Source of the DNA: JAVBQJ01 sp031549115
Lineage (GTDB): Bacteria; Verrucomicrobiota; Lentisphaeria; Victivallales; Victivallaceae
Reading direction: 5' to 3'
DNA: 64,000 nt
Assembly: GCA_031549115.1 (NCBI GenBank)
Contig: JAVBQJ010000034.1
Location: 1-64,000, forward strand
A program made the translations under genes and the position numbers. The first letter of the stretch is position 1. Each line of letters opens with the position of its first letter. Below the pieces are notes generated by a model. The model made no database searches, was not told the DNA's origin, and saw only the letters and a program-made list of their open reading frames with translations. Of this stretch, positions 35,392 through 44,528 are shown in pieces.

Positions 35392-35515
35392 TTGTCAGGG
35401 TTAGGCGTTGAGTGCCTATACGCAATTTTCTCCTCTTCATAATTACTCCTCTAAAAACACTCGATGGCTAACCCTGACACCTCTAAAAAAAACGCCCGGT
35501 CCGCCGGGCTTTTTT
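35392..35515 (+). ncRNA. Structured leader or small RNA with anti-Shine-Dalgarno loops
   Basis: A predicted transcript of about 124 nt. TGTCAGGGTTAG (35393-35404) pairs perfectly with CTAACCCTGACA (35468-35479). A second helix, TTGAGTG with CACTCGA, stacks inside it after a small internal loop. The roughly 40-nt apical region is A/U/C-rich with two CTCCTC motifs, complementary to Shine-Dalgarno sequences. A terminator hairpin and T-run follow at 35494-35515. No other promoter is visible before the nuclease gene at 35554, so this may be an attenuating leader; it may also act as a free small RNA. It does not look like 6S, 4.5S, tmRNA or RNase P RNA. The remaining part of the gap (35234-35376) is AT-rich without features I can name. 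Confidence 0.6.
35494..35515 (+). terminator. Intrinsic terminator or attenuator
   Basis: GCCCGG (35494-35499) pairs with CCGGGC (35504-35509), followed by six Ts (35510-35515). It lies 38 bp upstream of the nuclease start codon and downstream of the long leader stem. Confidence 0.85.
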
Positions 35516-35553
35516 GTGCAGTCGTGGCCAAGCAGGAAAGGAGCCCCGGATCG

Positions 35554-36540
35554 ATGGCAAAGCCGATCGTACTGATAGACGCATATTCGCAGATATTCCG
35601 CTGCTTCTATGCCATCGCCCACTTGAGCAACTCCCGCGGCGAACCGACCAACGCGCTGTTCGCCTTCACCCGTCTGCTGCTGAAATTGCAGCAGGATTTC
35701 CCGGAACACGACGGCGCGCTGTGCTTCGATTGCGGCAAACCGGCGTTTCGACTGGAGCTGGCGCCGGATTACAAGGCGGGGCGCCCGCCGATGCCGGAGG
35801 ATCTGGCACGGCAGATGCCGCAGATCCGCGCCGTCGCCGCCGCCTTCGGCTGGCCGTTGCTGCAGTGTGAAAATTACGAAGCCGACGACCTGATCGGCGG
35901 CTTCGCCAAAGCCACGCAAGACCGGGAGGTTTTCATCGTCAGCTCCGACAAGGACCTGGCGCAACTGATCGCGCCGGGGATTCACTGGCTGGCGCCGGAC
36001 CGCAAAAACAGCGGCTTCGAAGTTCGCGGCGCCGCCTCGGTTCAGGAGAAATACGGCGTCACGCCGGAGCAGATGGTCGATTATCTGGCGCTGCTCGGCG
36101 ATAACTCCGACCATATTTCCGGCGTTCCGGGCATCGGCGGCAAAACCGCGGCGAAAATTCTCCAGGCGCTGCCGTCGCTGGACGCCGCCGCCGACGCCCC
36201 GGCCGGGGTTATCAGCGACAAGGTGCGCTCGCTGCTCCAGGAGCACGCCGGACTGATCCGGCGCAACCGGCAACTGATCGCGCTGAAAACCGAATTGCCG
36301 CCGGAATTCCGCGACCACGCCGCCGCGCTGCAATGCCGGACGCCGGATTGGCGGAGCATCGCCGCCACCTGCCGCGACCAGGAGCTCAAACGCCTGCTGA
36401 AAGAGTTGCCGGACACCGGGGAACCCGAAGAAAACGCCGCGGACGACCCGCTTTTCGCCTTCGCATCGCAGCCGGTGGCCGCGGTACCGCCGCCGCCGGC
36501 CGGAACCGGCGAAAAAATTCAGGATGACTTGTTCGGATGA
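35554..36540 (+). CDS. Stand-alone 5'-3' exonuclease (Pol I N-domain/FEN type)
   Basis: A 328-residue protein equivalent to the 5' nuclease domain of DNA polymerase I, without polymerase domains. Acidic metal-binding residues are visible in LLIDAY-like VLIDAYSQIFR (residues 6-16), CFDCGK, YEADDLIGG (108-116) and SSDKDLAQL (130-138), and in GDNSDHISGVPGIG (182-195), where the H3TH DNA-binding motif begins. It should remove flaps or RNA primers. The last roughly 60 residues are Pro/Ala-rich and end DDLFG, reminiscent of a peptide tail for partner binding. The ATG at 35554 follows GGAAAGGAG by 10 nt. It overlaps the GNAT gene by 4 bp. Confidence 0.92.
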   Translation: MAKPIVLIDAYSQIFRCFYAIAHLSNSRGEPTNALFAFTRLLLKLQQDFPEHDGALCFDCGKPAFRLELAPDYKAGRPPMPEDLARQMPQIRAVAAAFGWPLLQCENYEADDLIGGFAKATQDREVFIVSSDKDLAQLIAPGIHWLAPDRKNSGFEVRGAASVQEKYGVTPEQMVDYLALLGDNSDHISGVPGIGGKTAAKILQALPSLDAAADAPAGVISDKVRSLLQEHAGLIRRNRQLIALKTELPPEFRDHAAALQCRTPDWRSIAATCRDQELKRLLKELPDTGEPEENAADDPLFAFASQPVAAVPPPPAGTGEKIQDDLFG

Positions 36541-37001
36541 ACGCCGTACTGCGCATTTACCGTCCCGGCGATGAAATTCCGGTTCATTGTCTGGTGCGGC
36601 GGGTGTTCGATCAATTCATCCGCGACGATTATTCCGAAGAAGGGCAGCAGGAATTCGCCCGTTACATCAACTGGGAAGCCATCGCCGCGCGCCAGTCGCA
36701 GGATTGCCAGCTGCTGCTCGCCGAACAGGGCGAAGCTTTGATCGGCGTACTCGAACTGCGCGACTTCCGCCATATTTCGATGCTTTTCGTCGCCCCGGAG
36801 GCGCAGCGCCAGGGCATCGCCCGCAGTCTCCTCGACCGGGCTTTGACGCTGGTTCGCCGGGTCCGCCCCGATCTTGCTGGCGTCACCGTATTTTCCAGCC
36901 CCTTTGCCGTCCCGGTTTACCGTAAGCTCGGCTTCACCCCCACCGGCCCCGAAACCACCGTTCACGGCATCCGCTACACCCCGATGGAGCACCCGCTCTG
37001 A
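36537..37001 (+). CDS. GNAT family N-acetyltransferase
   Basis: A 154-residue acetyltransferase. The acetyl-CoA pyrophosphate loop is in FVAPEAQRQGIARSLL (Q/R-x-x-G-x-A), preceded by the strand LIGVLELRDFRHISMLFV and followed by the C-terminal segment PVYRKLGF, a standard GNAT end. The substrate could be an amine, a ribosomal protein or an antibiotic and is not predictable here. Its start overlaps the nuclease stop (ATGA), giving translational coupling. Confidence 0.9.
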   Translation: MNAVLRIYRPGDEIPVHCLVRRVFDQFIRDDYSEEGQQEFARYINWEAIAARQSQDCQLLLAEQGEALIGVLELRDFRHISMLFVAPEAQRQGIARSLLDRALTLVRRVRPDLAGVTVFSSPFAVPVYRKLGFTPTGPETTVHGIRYTPMEHPL

Positions 37002-37049
37002 GTTTCGGAATTTTTTCCCATATTTTTTCCATTTTTCCCGGTTTCCATC

Positions 37050-37077
37050 TTGACTTTTTTCGTTTTTTTGCTATAAT
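37050..37077 (+). promoter_or_regulatory. Sigma-70 promoter of the GntR gene
   Basis: TTGACT (37050-37055), a 16-bp spacer and TATAAT (37072-37077), with a predicted start near 37084. Confidence 0.72.
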
Positions 37078-37090
37078 TACAGCATAATAT

Positions 37091-37102
37091 ACCATTTATG
37101 GT
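37091..37102. promoter_or_regulatory. Candidate operator ACCATTTATGGT
   Basis: A perfect 5-bp-arm palindrome (ACCAT-TT-ATGGT) about 7 bp beyond the predicted transcript start and 40 bp before the GntR start codon. It is a plausible autoregulatory site. A weaker inverted pair, TTGAC 37108-37112 and GTCAA 37132-37136, follows. Confidence 0.5.
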
Positions 37103-37141
37103 TCATTTTGACAAAAACATTACACCAAAAAGTCAACAAAA

Positions 37142-38221
37142 ATGGCCAACGCAACCAGTGAAGGAATCGTCGCAATCTTGCGGCAACGGCTTTCCGACGG
37201 CAGTTATGCCGACAATGTGTTGCCGTCGACGCGGGAACTGACGCGGCAGTTCAATGTGGCGCGACCGACCGTGCAGCGGGCGCTCAACCGATTGCAGGAG
37301 ACCGGCGAGCTCACGCGGCTCGGCGTCCGGAAGCTGGCCGGATGCGCCGCCACGCGGAAGCAGGCTTTCCCGGTGGGTTTCTTCTACACCTGCCACTTCG
37401 GGATCGATCAACCCAATGGCAGCGAGACGATCTTCCGCGCCGCCGCCGATTCCGGCACCAGGGTTCGACCGATCTACTTCCAGGACTGGAACGACCCGGC
37501 TTTGACCGAGGGAATCGACAGCGTTGAGGCGATCATTCTCAACCCTCATCCGCAGCTGCCCAACTGGCTGAAGGTCAAACTGCAGACCTGCGGCAAACCG
37601 GTGTTGGTCCTCGCGTACGATTATTCGGAGCACGGGTTCCTGTCGCTGAGTTTTTTCCCGCGCCGGGCAATCGACAAATTGCTGGATCACCTGCTGGCGT
37701 GCGGTATCCGGGATATGGATCTGGTCAATCTCACCCCACCGAGCTCGGTGACCGAAGAGCGCCGCGACCGCTGGCAGGCAGCCTTGGAGCGTTCCGGCGG
37801 CCAGGGGCGCTTTTTCGACTTCAGCCTGACCGATGGACACATCCCGTTCCCGGAGCTGGTGACGCTGTTCCAGCGCCGGATCGAGACCGGGGAATTCGAT
37901 CTGAACCGGCTGATTCTCGGTTTGACCATGCCGGCGGCGGTCGTTTTCATGCGCGCCGCCGCCAATCTGGCGCTGTACGCCGGGCGCGACTACTCCCTCG
38001 CCAGTATCGACGGGGAGCACCAGTCCGAATTGTGCGTGCCGTCGATCACCTCCATCGAAAGCGCCGACGTATATCCCTATTACCGGCGCTGTCTGGAGTG
38101 GATGAAAAGCGGCGAACCGTGGCCCGGCAACCTCCTGTGGGAAGCCGACGACGTGCGGCTGGTCGCCGGAGAGTCCCTGAAACCGTCTTTCCTTTCGCCT
38201 CAAAATCATACGAACGACTGA
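37142..38221 (+). CDS. GntR-type regulator with sugar-binding domain
   Basis: A 359-residue regulator of AraR-like architecture. Residues 5-75 are a GntR winged helix ([27 protein letters not shown] is the recognition region). The remainder resembles a LacI/periplasmic-binding-protein effector domain: [47 protein letters not shown] and [13 protein letters not shown]. It probably represses a carbohydrate operon in the absence of its sugar. No strong Shine-Dalgarno is seen; the AT-rich leader ends AACAAAA before the ATG. The pseudopilin, secreted hydrolase-like and GH38 genes follow closely (16, 26 and 11 bp gaps), so they form its likely regulon. Confidence 0.9.
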   Translation: MANATSEGIVAILRQRLSDGSYADNVLPSTRELTRQFNVARPTVQRALNRLQETGELTRLGVRKLAGCAATRKQAFPVGFFYTCHFGIDQPNGSETIFRAAADSGTRVRPIYFQDWNDPALTEGIDSVEAIILNPHPQLPNWLKVKLQTCGKPVLVLAYDYSEHGFLSLSFFPRRAIDKLLDHLLACGIRDMDLVNLTPPSSVTEERRDRWQAALERSGGQGRFFDFSLTDGHIPFPELVTLFQRRIETGEFDLNRLILGLTMPAAVVFMRAAANLALYAGRDYSLASIDGEHQSELCVPSITSIESADVYPYYRRCLEWMKSGEPWPGNLLWEADDVRLVAGESLKPSFLSPQNHTND

Positions 38222-38237
38222 AACAACGGAGTACCCC

Positions 38238-38939
38238 ATGAAACCATGTCACTTCAACCGCCGACACATTTTTACACTGATAGAGCTTCTGGTCGTGATA
38301 GCCATCATAGCGATTCTGGCTTCGATGCTGCTGCCGGCGCTTTCCAGGGCCCGCGCAGCGGCGCAGCAGACCTCCTGTCTGAACCGGAACCGGCAGCTTG
38401 GACTGGCCATCGAGTTCTATCTGCATGACTACAACGACAGCTATCCGCAGGACCCCACCGGCTGGAACACCAATCTGGACAAGTGGTACAAGCGCCTCGA
38501 TCCGGGCACGGCACCGGAAAAGGCGATGTTCTGCCCGTCGGATTCCGCCAGTACCTCGTTTCAGAGCGCATCCGCAAGTTATATCGATGGCTTCATAAGC
38601 TACGGCTACAATCATTGGGGCCTGGACGGGGTCGCGCCGGGGGTGTTGAAGCGGCCCGCCGAAACCATTCTATTGTGCGAAAGCGGCCAGAACAAGGGCG
38701 ACGACCGGCCGGAGGGAACCGGTTATTATGTTTGCGACGCCCGTTACGTCGACGTCACCGGCTATGGCCAGGTCTGGCCGCGCCACAGCGGGCGCGCCAA
38801 CATTTACTGGACCGACGGCCACGCGTCGGCCAGTCCCTCCCCCTCCGGCGTCAGCAAGGATTTCTATCTGGCGCAGGCCCTCGGAACCTGGTGGACCGAG
38901 CCGAACAACTGGACGACCGACGGCAAAGTCGGTCCTTGA
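38238..38939 (+). CDS. Prepilin-type protein, H-X9-DG family
   Basis: A 233-residue pseudopilin-like protein. The leader is [11 protein letters not shown] before FTLIELLVV, longer than in the other copies and with Ile at -1 in place of Gly; mature Glu5 is present. The H-X9-DG motif is [12 protein letters not shown] near residue 190. CGGAG lies 7-8 nt upstream of the ATG. It lies directly behind the GntR regulator and directly before a secreted glycosidase-like protein, repeating the order seen at 3.4-6.5 kb. Confidence 0.9.
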   Translation: MKPCHFNRRHIFTLIELLVVIAIIAILASMLLPALSRARAAAQQTSCLNRNRQLGLAIEFYLHDYNDSYPQDPTGWNTNLDKWYKRLDPGTAPEKAMFCPSDSASTSFQSASASYIDGFISYGYNHWGLDGVAPGVLKRPAETILLCESGQNKGDDRPEGTGYYVCDARYVDVTGYGQVWPRHSGRANIYWTDGHASASPSPSGVSKDFYLAQALGTWWTEPNNWTTDGKVGP

Positions 38940-38965
38940 ACCGCAACCCCGGCAATGGAGAAATC

Positions 38966-40840
38966 ATGGTATTCAGAATGTGTTTGACAGCAATGATCGC
39001 GGCAACCGCCGCAACGGGAACCACGGCGGTGTTTTCGGCTCCCGAAAGCGACAACGGCGACTGGCGACTGATCCACTACGCCGGGGACTTCGCCCTGCAA
39101 ACAAGCGAGCGGGACGGAATGCTGACCCTGAATTCGCCGCAGGCCGGAAAGGTGGTCGCCAGTCTGTCGCGGGAGTTCGATTTACCCCCCGGCGACACAC
39201 TTGAGGCGGAAATCCGGGTCAGCACCGGCGTCGCCGATCTGCCGCTGGTGGCGATCGTGGCGGCAGGTCCGGGCGGACGCGAGCCGGCGGCGAAAATGTA
39301 TTGCAAAATCCCGCCGGACGGCGCCGAACATACCATCACCTATCACTTCGACCTCGTTCGTCTGCGGCAGTCGGGGACGGAGCGAGCGGTGTTCGAATTT
39401 CTCCTCGAAGCGTGGCCGATCCCGGCCGGAGAGCTGCTGGCGGTGAAATCGGTGCAATTACGCGAGCCGGAATTGAAGCTGCGCGTGCATCCCCGCTCGG
39501 GTTTTCTGTACGACGGCCTGGCCGCACAGCAACTGACGGTGGAGTTCACCCGAAGTGTGGCGGCTCCCGACACTTCGCTCCAGATGCGCCTTACCGACGA
39601 CGAGGGACGGACCATGGCGGAACAAAGCTTCGCCGCCGGCGGCCGCGACGGCTCCTGGACTCCGGCGACCGCCCCCCTCCCCCCGGGCAATTACCACTTG
39701 ACCGTAACCGCAGACGACCGCAAATGCCTCGAGCAGAACATCACCAAACTCCCGTACCGGCCGGACACGCTGGCGGTGATCGGCGGCATACCGTATTACG
39801 ACGGCAAACCGTTTTTCGCGATCGGCCTCTTTCACTGCGGCGAAGACGTCCTGGCGCGGGTCAATACCCTGAACCGGGAACTGGGAATGCCGGAGGTGAC
39901 ATTGGAGCAGTCGCTGGCGGCGATCCAGGCCCGGAATTTCAATGTCGCTCACCATTGCGGCGCGACGGCTCCGGCGTATTTCGCCCGGGCGCGCGATTAT
40001 GGCCTGCTGGTCCTGGATGAACCCGGCAAAGACTTGCAGCCGGTGGCGGCAATGGCCAAAGAAACCAATCTGCTCGGCCATTACAGCTGGGACGAACCGC
40101 ACGGTTTCGCCCTGAACGGCTGCGCCGAAGCATACCGGACGCTCAAGGAGCTCGATCCGTATCACCCTGTTTTCATCGCCTTCAACGTCGCTCCGGCCGG
40201 AAGCATCGAAAAACCGATCGTGGACATCGCCATGCTGGATCCCTATCCGATCAGCGGCCCCGAAAGCGATGTGGGCGCCATGGTCGACTTCATCGCGGCG
40301 GCGCGGCGCTTCGTCAACGACGGCGATCCGGCGACCTGCGAATACGCGGTGATCCAGCTTTTTGCCCAAAACTGGATGGCGGACAAGCGTTTCGACTTCA
40401 CCCCGACGGCGGCACAGGTCCAGGCGGAAGTATACGCGTCGCTGATCGGCGGCGCCAAGGGAATATTCTATTACGGTTATTACACCTATGAGCCGTTGTT
40501 CGCCGGGATGGAACGGAATCCGGCGCGGAAGCACTGGTTCCTGCCGGAAAGTTCGTTATGGGACGCCCTAGGAGAACTCAATCGGCAAGTGGCGCAATAT
40601 GGCTGCTTCGTCCTTTCGGGGACACCGACCACGGCGGCCGGGCTGGAGGGAATCGCCGCGGCGCGGGCCTGGCAGCTGGACGACCGGCTGCTGCTGCTCG
40701 GCGTGAACACCGCCGGCGACCGCAGCATTCGCGGCCATCTGCGCTATGACGCGGAGCAGTGGATCGGCTCCGAACCCGACGGCCGGGAAATCGAACTGGC
40801 GCCCTACGGTGTTTTCGCACTGCAACTCTCCCGTCGTTGA
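38966..40840 (+). CDS. Secreted glycosidase-like protein, unknown family
   Basis: A 624-residue exported protein with a signal peptide over the first 25 residues (AMIAATAATGTTAVFSA). The N-terminal about 230 residues are beta-rich (two sandwich-like modules, the second with GNYHLTVTADD). From about residue 265 it looks like a TIM barrel, similar to GH2/GH42-type folds: IPYYDGKPFFAIGLFHCGED, RNFNVAHHCGA, YGLLVLDEPGKD, HYSWDEPHGFAL, VDIAMLDPYPI and GAKGIFYYGYY. The Glu in WDEPHG and a later acid are candidate catalytic residues (inference). GGAG lies 6 nt before the ATG at 38966. It is in the operon with GntR, the pseudopilin and GH38. Confidence 0.78.
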   Translation: MVFRMCLTAMIAATAATGTTAVFSAPESDNGDWRLIHYAGDFALQTSERDGMLTLNSPQAGKVVASLSREFDLPPGDTLEAEIRVSTGVADLPLVAIVAAGPGGREPAAKMYCKIPPDGAEHTITYHFDLVRLRQSGTERAVFEFLLEAWPIPAGELLAVKSVQLREPELKLRVHPRSGFLYDGLAAQQLTVEFTRSVAAPDTSLQMRLTDDEGRTMAEQSFAAGGRDGSWTPATAPLPPGNYHLTVTADDRKCLEQNITKLPYRPDTLAVIGGIPYYDGKPFFAIGLFHCGEDVLARVNTLNRELGMPEVTLEQSLAAIQARNFNVAHHCGATAPAYFARARDYGLLVLDEPGKDLQPVAAMAKETNLLGHYSWDEPHGFALNGCAEAYRTLKELDPYHPVFIAFNVAPAGSIEKPIVDIAMLDPYPISGPESDVGAMVDFIAAARRFVNDGDPATCEYAVIQLFAQNWMADKRFDFTPTAAQVQAEVYASLIGGAKGIFYYGYYTYEPLFAGMERNPARKHWFLPESSLWDALGELNRQVAQYGCFVLSGTPTTAAGLEGIAAARAWQLDDRLLLLGVNTAGDRSIRGHLRYDAEQWIGSEPDGREIELAPYGVFALQLSRR

Positions 40841-40851
40841 AAGTCTCACCT

Positions 40852-43830
40852 ATGCGCAAAGAAATGGAAGCCATGACGGCAGAGCGGGTTACCGCGTTCC
40901 TTGAAGATCTGAAACACAGCCAAAATCGCCGAAGCCGCGAATTACGTGTTGAAGTGGCGGTCACGGACGACCCGGTGCCCTTCTCCCAACGGCGGCAATT
41001 GGAATACCGGGACATCACCGTCGGCGAAGCCTGGGGCCAGGCCTGGCAGAACGGCTGGTTCCGCCTGCATGGCGAAATCCCCGGAGAGCTGGATGGACAG
41101 GAGCTGGTGCTGCTGCTCGATTTCGACGGCGAGGCGCTGCTTTACGACAAAACCGGCCAAGCCCTGGGGAGTATTTCCACCGGATCGTGCCTGGCGCAGG
41201 ACAGCCATCGCTGCCGCCAACCGCTCGGCGCCGTTTCGGGCGCGCTCGAATTCTGGGCCGATGCCGTCGCCGGTTCGTTATGGGGGTGGCCGCTGGATCC
41301 GCGCCCTGTCCCCGGAGCTCCTCCCGAAAATCATACCGCCCGGTTGTTGCGGGCTCAAATCGCGGCGGTGGAACCGGAGACCGGAGCATTGCTGACGGAG
41401 ATGGATTTCCTTTTCCGGCTGTACCGGAGTTTCCCGCCGGCGACGATGCGGGCGCGACGGCTGTTGCGCATTCTCAACGAGGCGATCGTCCGCTATGATT
41501 ACCGGCCGGAAAATGCCGGTGCGGCGCGCACGGCGCTGGCGGGAGCGCTGGCGCTCGCGTCCGACTCCGGGGAACTGACTTTCGTTTGTTTCGGCCACAG
41601 CCACCTGGATACCGCGTGGCTGTGGCGTTACCGGGAATGCCGCCGCAAAGCGGAGCGGATTTTCGTCAACCAGCTGGCGCTGCTGCAGGCGGATCCGGAA
41701 TACCGTTTCGGCGCCTCCCAGGCGCTGCATTACCGGCTGATTCAAGAACACAACCCGGCGCTTTTCGAGCAAATCCGCCGCCAGGTGCAAGCAGGGCACT
41801 GGGAGCTTCTCGGCGGCACCTGGGTGGAAAACGATCTGAATCTGCCCGGACTCGAAGCGTTGATCCGGCAGATCGTCCACGGCAAGGCATATTTTCAGCG
41901 TGAATTCGGCGTCGAACCGGTCACGGCATGGTACCCGGACTGCTTCGGCTTTCCGGCGGTCATGCCGCAGCTGCTGCGCCGCAGCAACCTCACCGGCTTT
42001 TTCACCGTCAAACTCGCCGGCAACCAACACAACCAGATGCCGCATCATACCTTCTGGTGGGAAGGCGTCGACGGCTCCCGTATCCTGACCCACCTGTCGC
42101 CCTGCCCGGAAGGCACCAATTGCCTGCTGCAACCGGAAGTCCTGACCGCCACCCGGGAAGCTTTCCGGGAAAATGATTTTCTCGAAGAGCTCCTGCTTCC
42201 GTTCGGCATCGGCGACGGCGGCGGCGGCCCGCGCGAAAACGAATTGGCGCGGTTGCGTCTCGGCGCCGACCTCGGCGGCCTCCCCCGTTTGCGTTCGGGA
42301 AGCGTGCGTGAGTTTTTCAACCGCCTGGAAACACGTCACGGCGGCGAATTGGCCACCTGGCATGGCGAACTCTACTACGAACGCCACCGGGGTTGCCACA
42401 CCACCTGGGCCCGGACCAAGGCGGAGAACCTGGCACTGGAAAACCGGCTGCGCGAGCTGGAATTCCTGAGCGTCATGGCCGGCAACGGCCGGCAGGAGCG
42501 CTTCGACGCCATCTGGAAAACCCTGTTGTTGAATCAATTCCATGACATTCTGCCGGGCAGTGCGATCGCCGAAGTATTCGACGACGCCGTCGCCGCCTAT
42601 GCCGAAGCGCAAATGCACTGCGACACGCTGGAGCGCGAATTGATCGAAGAGCTCTTCGATACCGCCGACGGCGTGGAAACCGTATTCAATTTTCACTCAT
42701 TCGCCATAGTGCACCGGGAATACACGGCGCCGCCGTTGAGCCTGCAAAGCTTTCCGGCCGCAACGCCGCCCGGCGCTACAGTAATGCTCGAACAAGATGC
42801 GGTCCTGGAAAATGAACTGATCCGCTACCGCTTCGACCAATGCGGCCAATTGCAGTCGGCATGGGACAAGGAAACGCAGCGCGAACTACTGCAAGCGCCC
42901 GGCAACCGTTTTACCCTGCGCAGCGACGTTTCCGGCGGCAATTACGACGCCTGGGATTTGGATTGGCACAGCGAAACCATGCCGACGCCGGAATCCCGGA
43001 TGCACACGCCGTCGCGGCGGGAACGCCGTGGCAACATCGAAATCCTCCATACCGATATAGAAATCGGCGCCACCGTGATCCGTCAGCAGATCCAATTGGA
43101 GCCCGGCACCCGGCTGCTGGCATTTGAAACCGAAATCCCGGACTGGCAGGAGCGCCACCGGGTATTGCAGGTGGAATTCCATCCGGATGTCCGCGCCGAA
43201 ACCGCGGCCTACGGCGTTCAGGGCGCTTTCGTCCGCCGTCCGACCCGGCGCAATACCGGCTGGGAGCTGGCGCAATTCGAAAACGTCTTCCACGGTTTCG
43301 TCGACCTGTCCGATGCGGACGGAGGCGCGGCATTGCTGGCGCAGGACAAATACGGCGCCAATGTACTGGGCAACCGGATGCGGCTGACCTTGCTGCGGTC
43401 GAGCTGCTTTCCCGACCGGAATGCCGACCGGGGCGCACATCGTTTCCGGTACGGCTTCTACCCGCACTTCGGCGACGCCGCAACTTCGGATGTGATCGAA
43501 ACGGCGGCCAGCTTCAAACACCCGCCGCGGGTGCTGCCGCGCCTCCGTCTCAAACCGGGGATTGCGTTCCCGGTGGCACTGTCCGGCGACGGCGTTTCAC
43601 TGGAATGCGTCAAATGGGCCGACGACGGCGACGGCCTGATCCTGCGGCTGGTGGAGAAGCACGGCCGCAACGCGACGGCGCAGTTGCGTTTGCCGGTGTA
43701 CGCGGCGGAGTTCATCGAATGCGATCTGACCGAACGGCGGCTCGAAGCGGCAACGCCGGTGCGGCCGGACGGAAGCGTCGAAGTGAAGTTGACCGGCTTC
43801 GCCATCCGGACGTTCCGGCTGCGCCTCTGA
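40852..43830 (+). CDS. Alpha-mannosidase, GH38
   Basis: A 992-residue zinc-dependent retaining alpha-mannosidase of the bacterial/class II GH38 type. The metal site includes GHSHLDTAWLWRYRE (His249, His251, Asp253). The nucleophile candidate is Asp363 in WYPDCFGF. Other family blocks are GTWVENDLNLPG, TFWWEGVDGSRILTH and LNQFHDILPGSAI. C-terminal beta domains are complete. No signal peptide, so it is likely cytosolic and acts on imported mannosides. In-frame ATGs at 40864 and 40873 are alternative starts. It is the last gene of the operon, 11 bp after the secreted protein, and is followed by a strong terminator. Confidence 0.95.
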   Translation: MRKEMEAMTAERVTAFLEDLKHSQNRRSRELRVEVAVTDDPVPFSQRRQLEYRDITVGEAWGQAWQNGWFRLHGEIPGELDGQELVLLLDFDGEALLYDKTGQALGSISTGSCLAQDSHRCRQPLGAVSGALEFWADAVAGSLWGWPLDPRPVPGAPPENHTARLLRAQIAAVEPETGALLTEMDFLFRLYRSFPPATMRARRLLRILNEAIVRYDYRPENAGAARTALAGALALASDSGELTFVCFGHSHLDTAWLWRYRECRRKAERIFVNQLALLQADPEYRFGASQALHYRLIQEHNPALFEQIRRQVQAGHWELLGGTWVENDLNLPGLEALIRQIVHGKAYFQREFGVEPVTAWYPDCFGFPAVMPQLLRRSNLTGFFTVKLAGNQHNQMPHHTFWWEGVDGSRILTHLSPCPEGTNCLLQPEVLTATREAFRENDFLEELLLPFGIGDGGGGPRENELARLRLGADLGGLPRLRSGSVREFFNRLETRHGGELATWHGELYYERHRGCHTTWARTKAENLALENRLRELEFLSVMAGNGRQERFDAIWKTLLLNQFHDILPGSAIAEVFDDAVAAYAEAQMHCDTLERELIEELFDTADGVETVFNFHSFAIVHREYTAPPLSLQSFPAATPPGATVMLEQDAVLENELIRYRFDQCGQLQSAWDKETQRELLQAPGNRFTLRSDVSGGNYDAWDLDWHSETMPTPESRMHTPSRRERRGNIEILHTDIEIGATVIRQQIQLEPGTRLLAFETEIPDWQERHRVLQVEFHPDVRAETAAYGVQGAFVRRPTRRNTGWELAQFENVFHGFVDLSDADGGAALLAQDKYGANVLGNRMRLTLLRSSCFPDRNADRGAHRFRYGFYPHFGDAATSDVIETAASFKHPPRVLPRLRLKPGIAFPVALSGDGVSLECVKWADDGDGLILRLVEKHGRNATAQLRLPVYAAEFIECDLTERRLEAATPVRPDGSVEVKLTGFAIRTFRLRL

Positions 43831-43860
43831 CCTCCCTTCGCTACTGCGCCATGATTCGAC

Positions 43861-43923
43861 GGCATGCGGATTCCGGGATCGGCTGACACCGGCCGCCTTT
43901 CCCGGAATCCGCATGCCGCTTTT
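43861..43923 (+). terminator. Long-stem terminator after GH38
   Basis: An 18-bp perfect stem: 43861-43878 pairs with 43900-43917 (arm GGCATGCGGATTCCGGGA), a 21-nt loop, then GCTTTTC. It closes the GntR-pseudopilin-GH38 operon. Confidence 0.85.
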
Positions 43924-43975
43924 CATTTCCGCAAACGGCGTCTATAGTATGGGAAGGCATTTTTTTTCATACGGC

Positions 43976-44004
43976 GCAAACTTTTCCGGGGTTCCCGGCG
44001 TCTA
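43976..44004 (+). promoter_or_regulatory. Candidate ECF (SigV-type) autoregulated promoter
   Basis: GCAAAC (43976-43981), a 17-bp spacer and CGTCTA (43999-44004), resembling the TGAAAC/CGTCTA pattern of Bacillus SigV/SigX-class promoters. It lies directly before the sigma gene. A second GGCGTCTA occurs 60 bp upstream without a fitting -35 box. Confidence 0.5.
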
Positions 44005-44021
44005 ATATAGCGAAGAACAGA

Positions 44022-44528
44022 ATGCCGGACACCAAACCAGGAAGAAAGCTTCGCCACATGTACGACGAGTTGACGGAATATGTCAGGCAGGACCGGGAAC
44101 GCTTCTACCGGATCGCCTACACTTATCTGCGCGAACACGACGGCGCTCTCGATGTCGTCCAGAATGCGATTCTGCAGGCGTTCCGGAAGCTTCCAGGGCT
44201 GCGGGAGCCGCGTTACATGCGCAGCTGGTTCTACCGGATTCTGCTCAACGAAAGCTTGAGTGAACTGCGGCGCCGGCGCAAACGCGCAGGCGAAATCAGC
44301 ATCGAATACGTCGACCTGCCCGATGAACGCCCGAATCCGGCGCAGACGAGGGAGGTTTTCGAGCTCATCCGGCGCCTGCCGGAGAAGCTTCAGACCGTGG
44401 TCATCCTGCGTTACTATGAGGAATTGAAGCTCGATGAAATCGCCCGGATCACGAAAACCAACGGCAACACCGTAAAAACCCGGCTCTACCAGGCCTTGAA
44501 ATATTTACGCAGCGAGGTGAAAAAATGA
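44022..44528 (+). CDS. sigV: ECF sigma factor, SigV-like
   Basis: A 168-residue extracytoplasmic-function sigma factor. Region 2 runs through FYRIAYTYLREHDGALDVVQNAILQAF, with MRSWFYRILLNES at its end. Region 4 has LPEKLQTVVILRYYEELKLDEIA and NTVKTRLYQALKYLR, the helix-turn-helix for -35 recognition. The assignment to SigV rests on the partner gene, which closely resembles RsiV, and on a CGTCTA-type promoter upstream. An in-frame ATG at 44058 is an alternative start. Its stop overlaps the anti-sigma start (ATGA). It probably responds to cell-envelope attack. Confidence 0.88.
   Translation: MPDTKPGRKLRHMYDELTEYVRQDRERFYRIAYTYLREHDGALDVVQNAILQAFRKLPGLREPRYMRSWFYRILLNESLSELRRRRKRAGEISIEYVDLPDERPNPAQTREVFELIRRLPEKLQTVVILRYYEELKLDEIARITKTNGNTVKTRLYQALKYLRSEVKK

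Noticed and set aside
35392..35515. 6S RNA, 4.5S RNA or tmRNA
   Set aside because: It is too short for 6S or tmRNA, lacks a central bubble of the 6S type, and has no GGAAG-type SRP apical motif or tmRNA tRNA-like ends.
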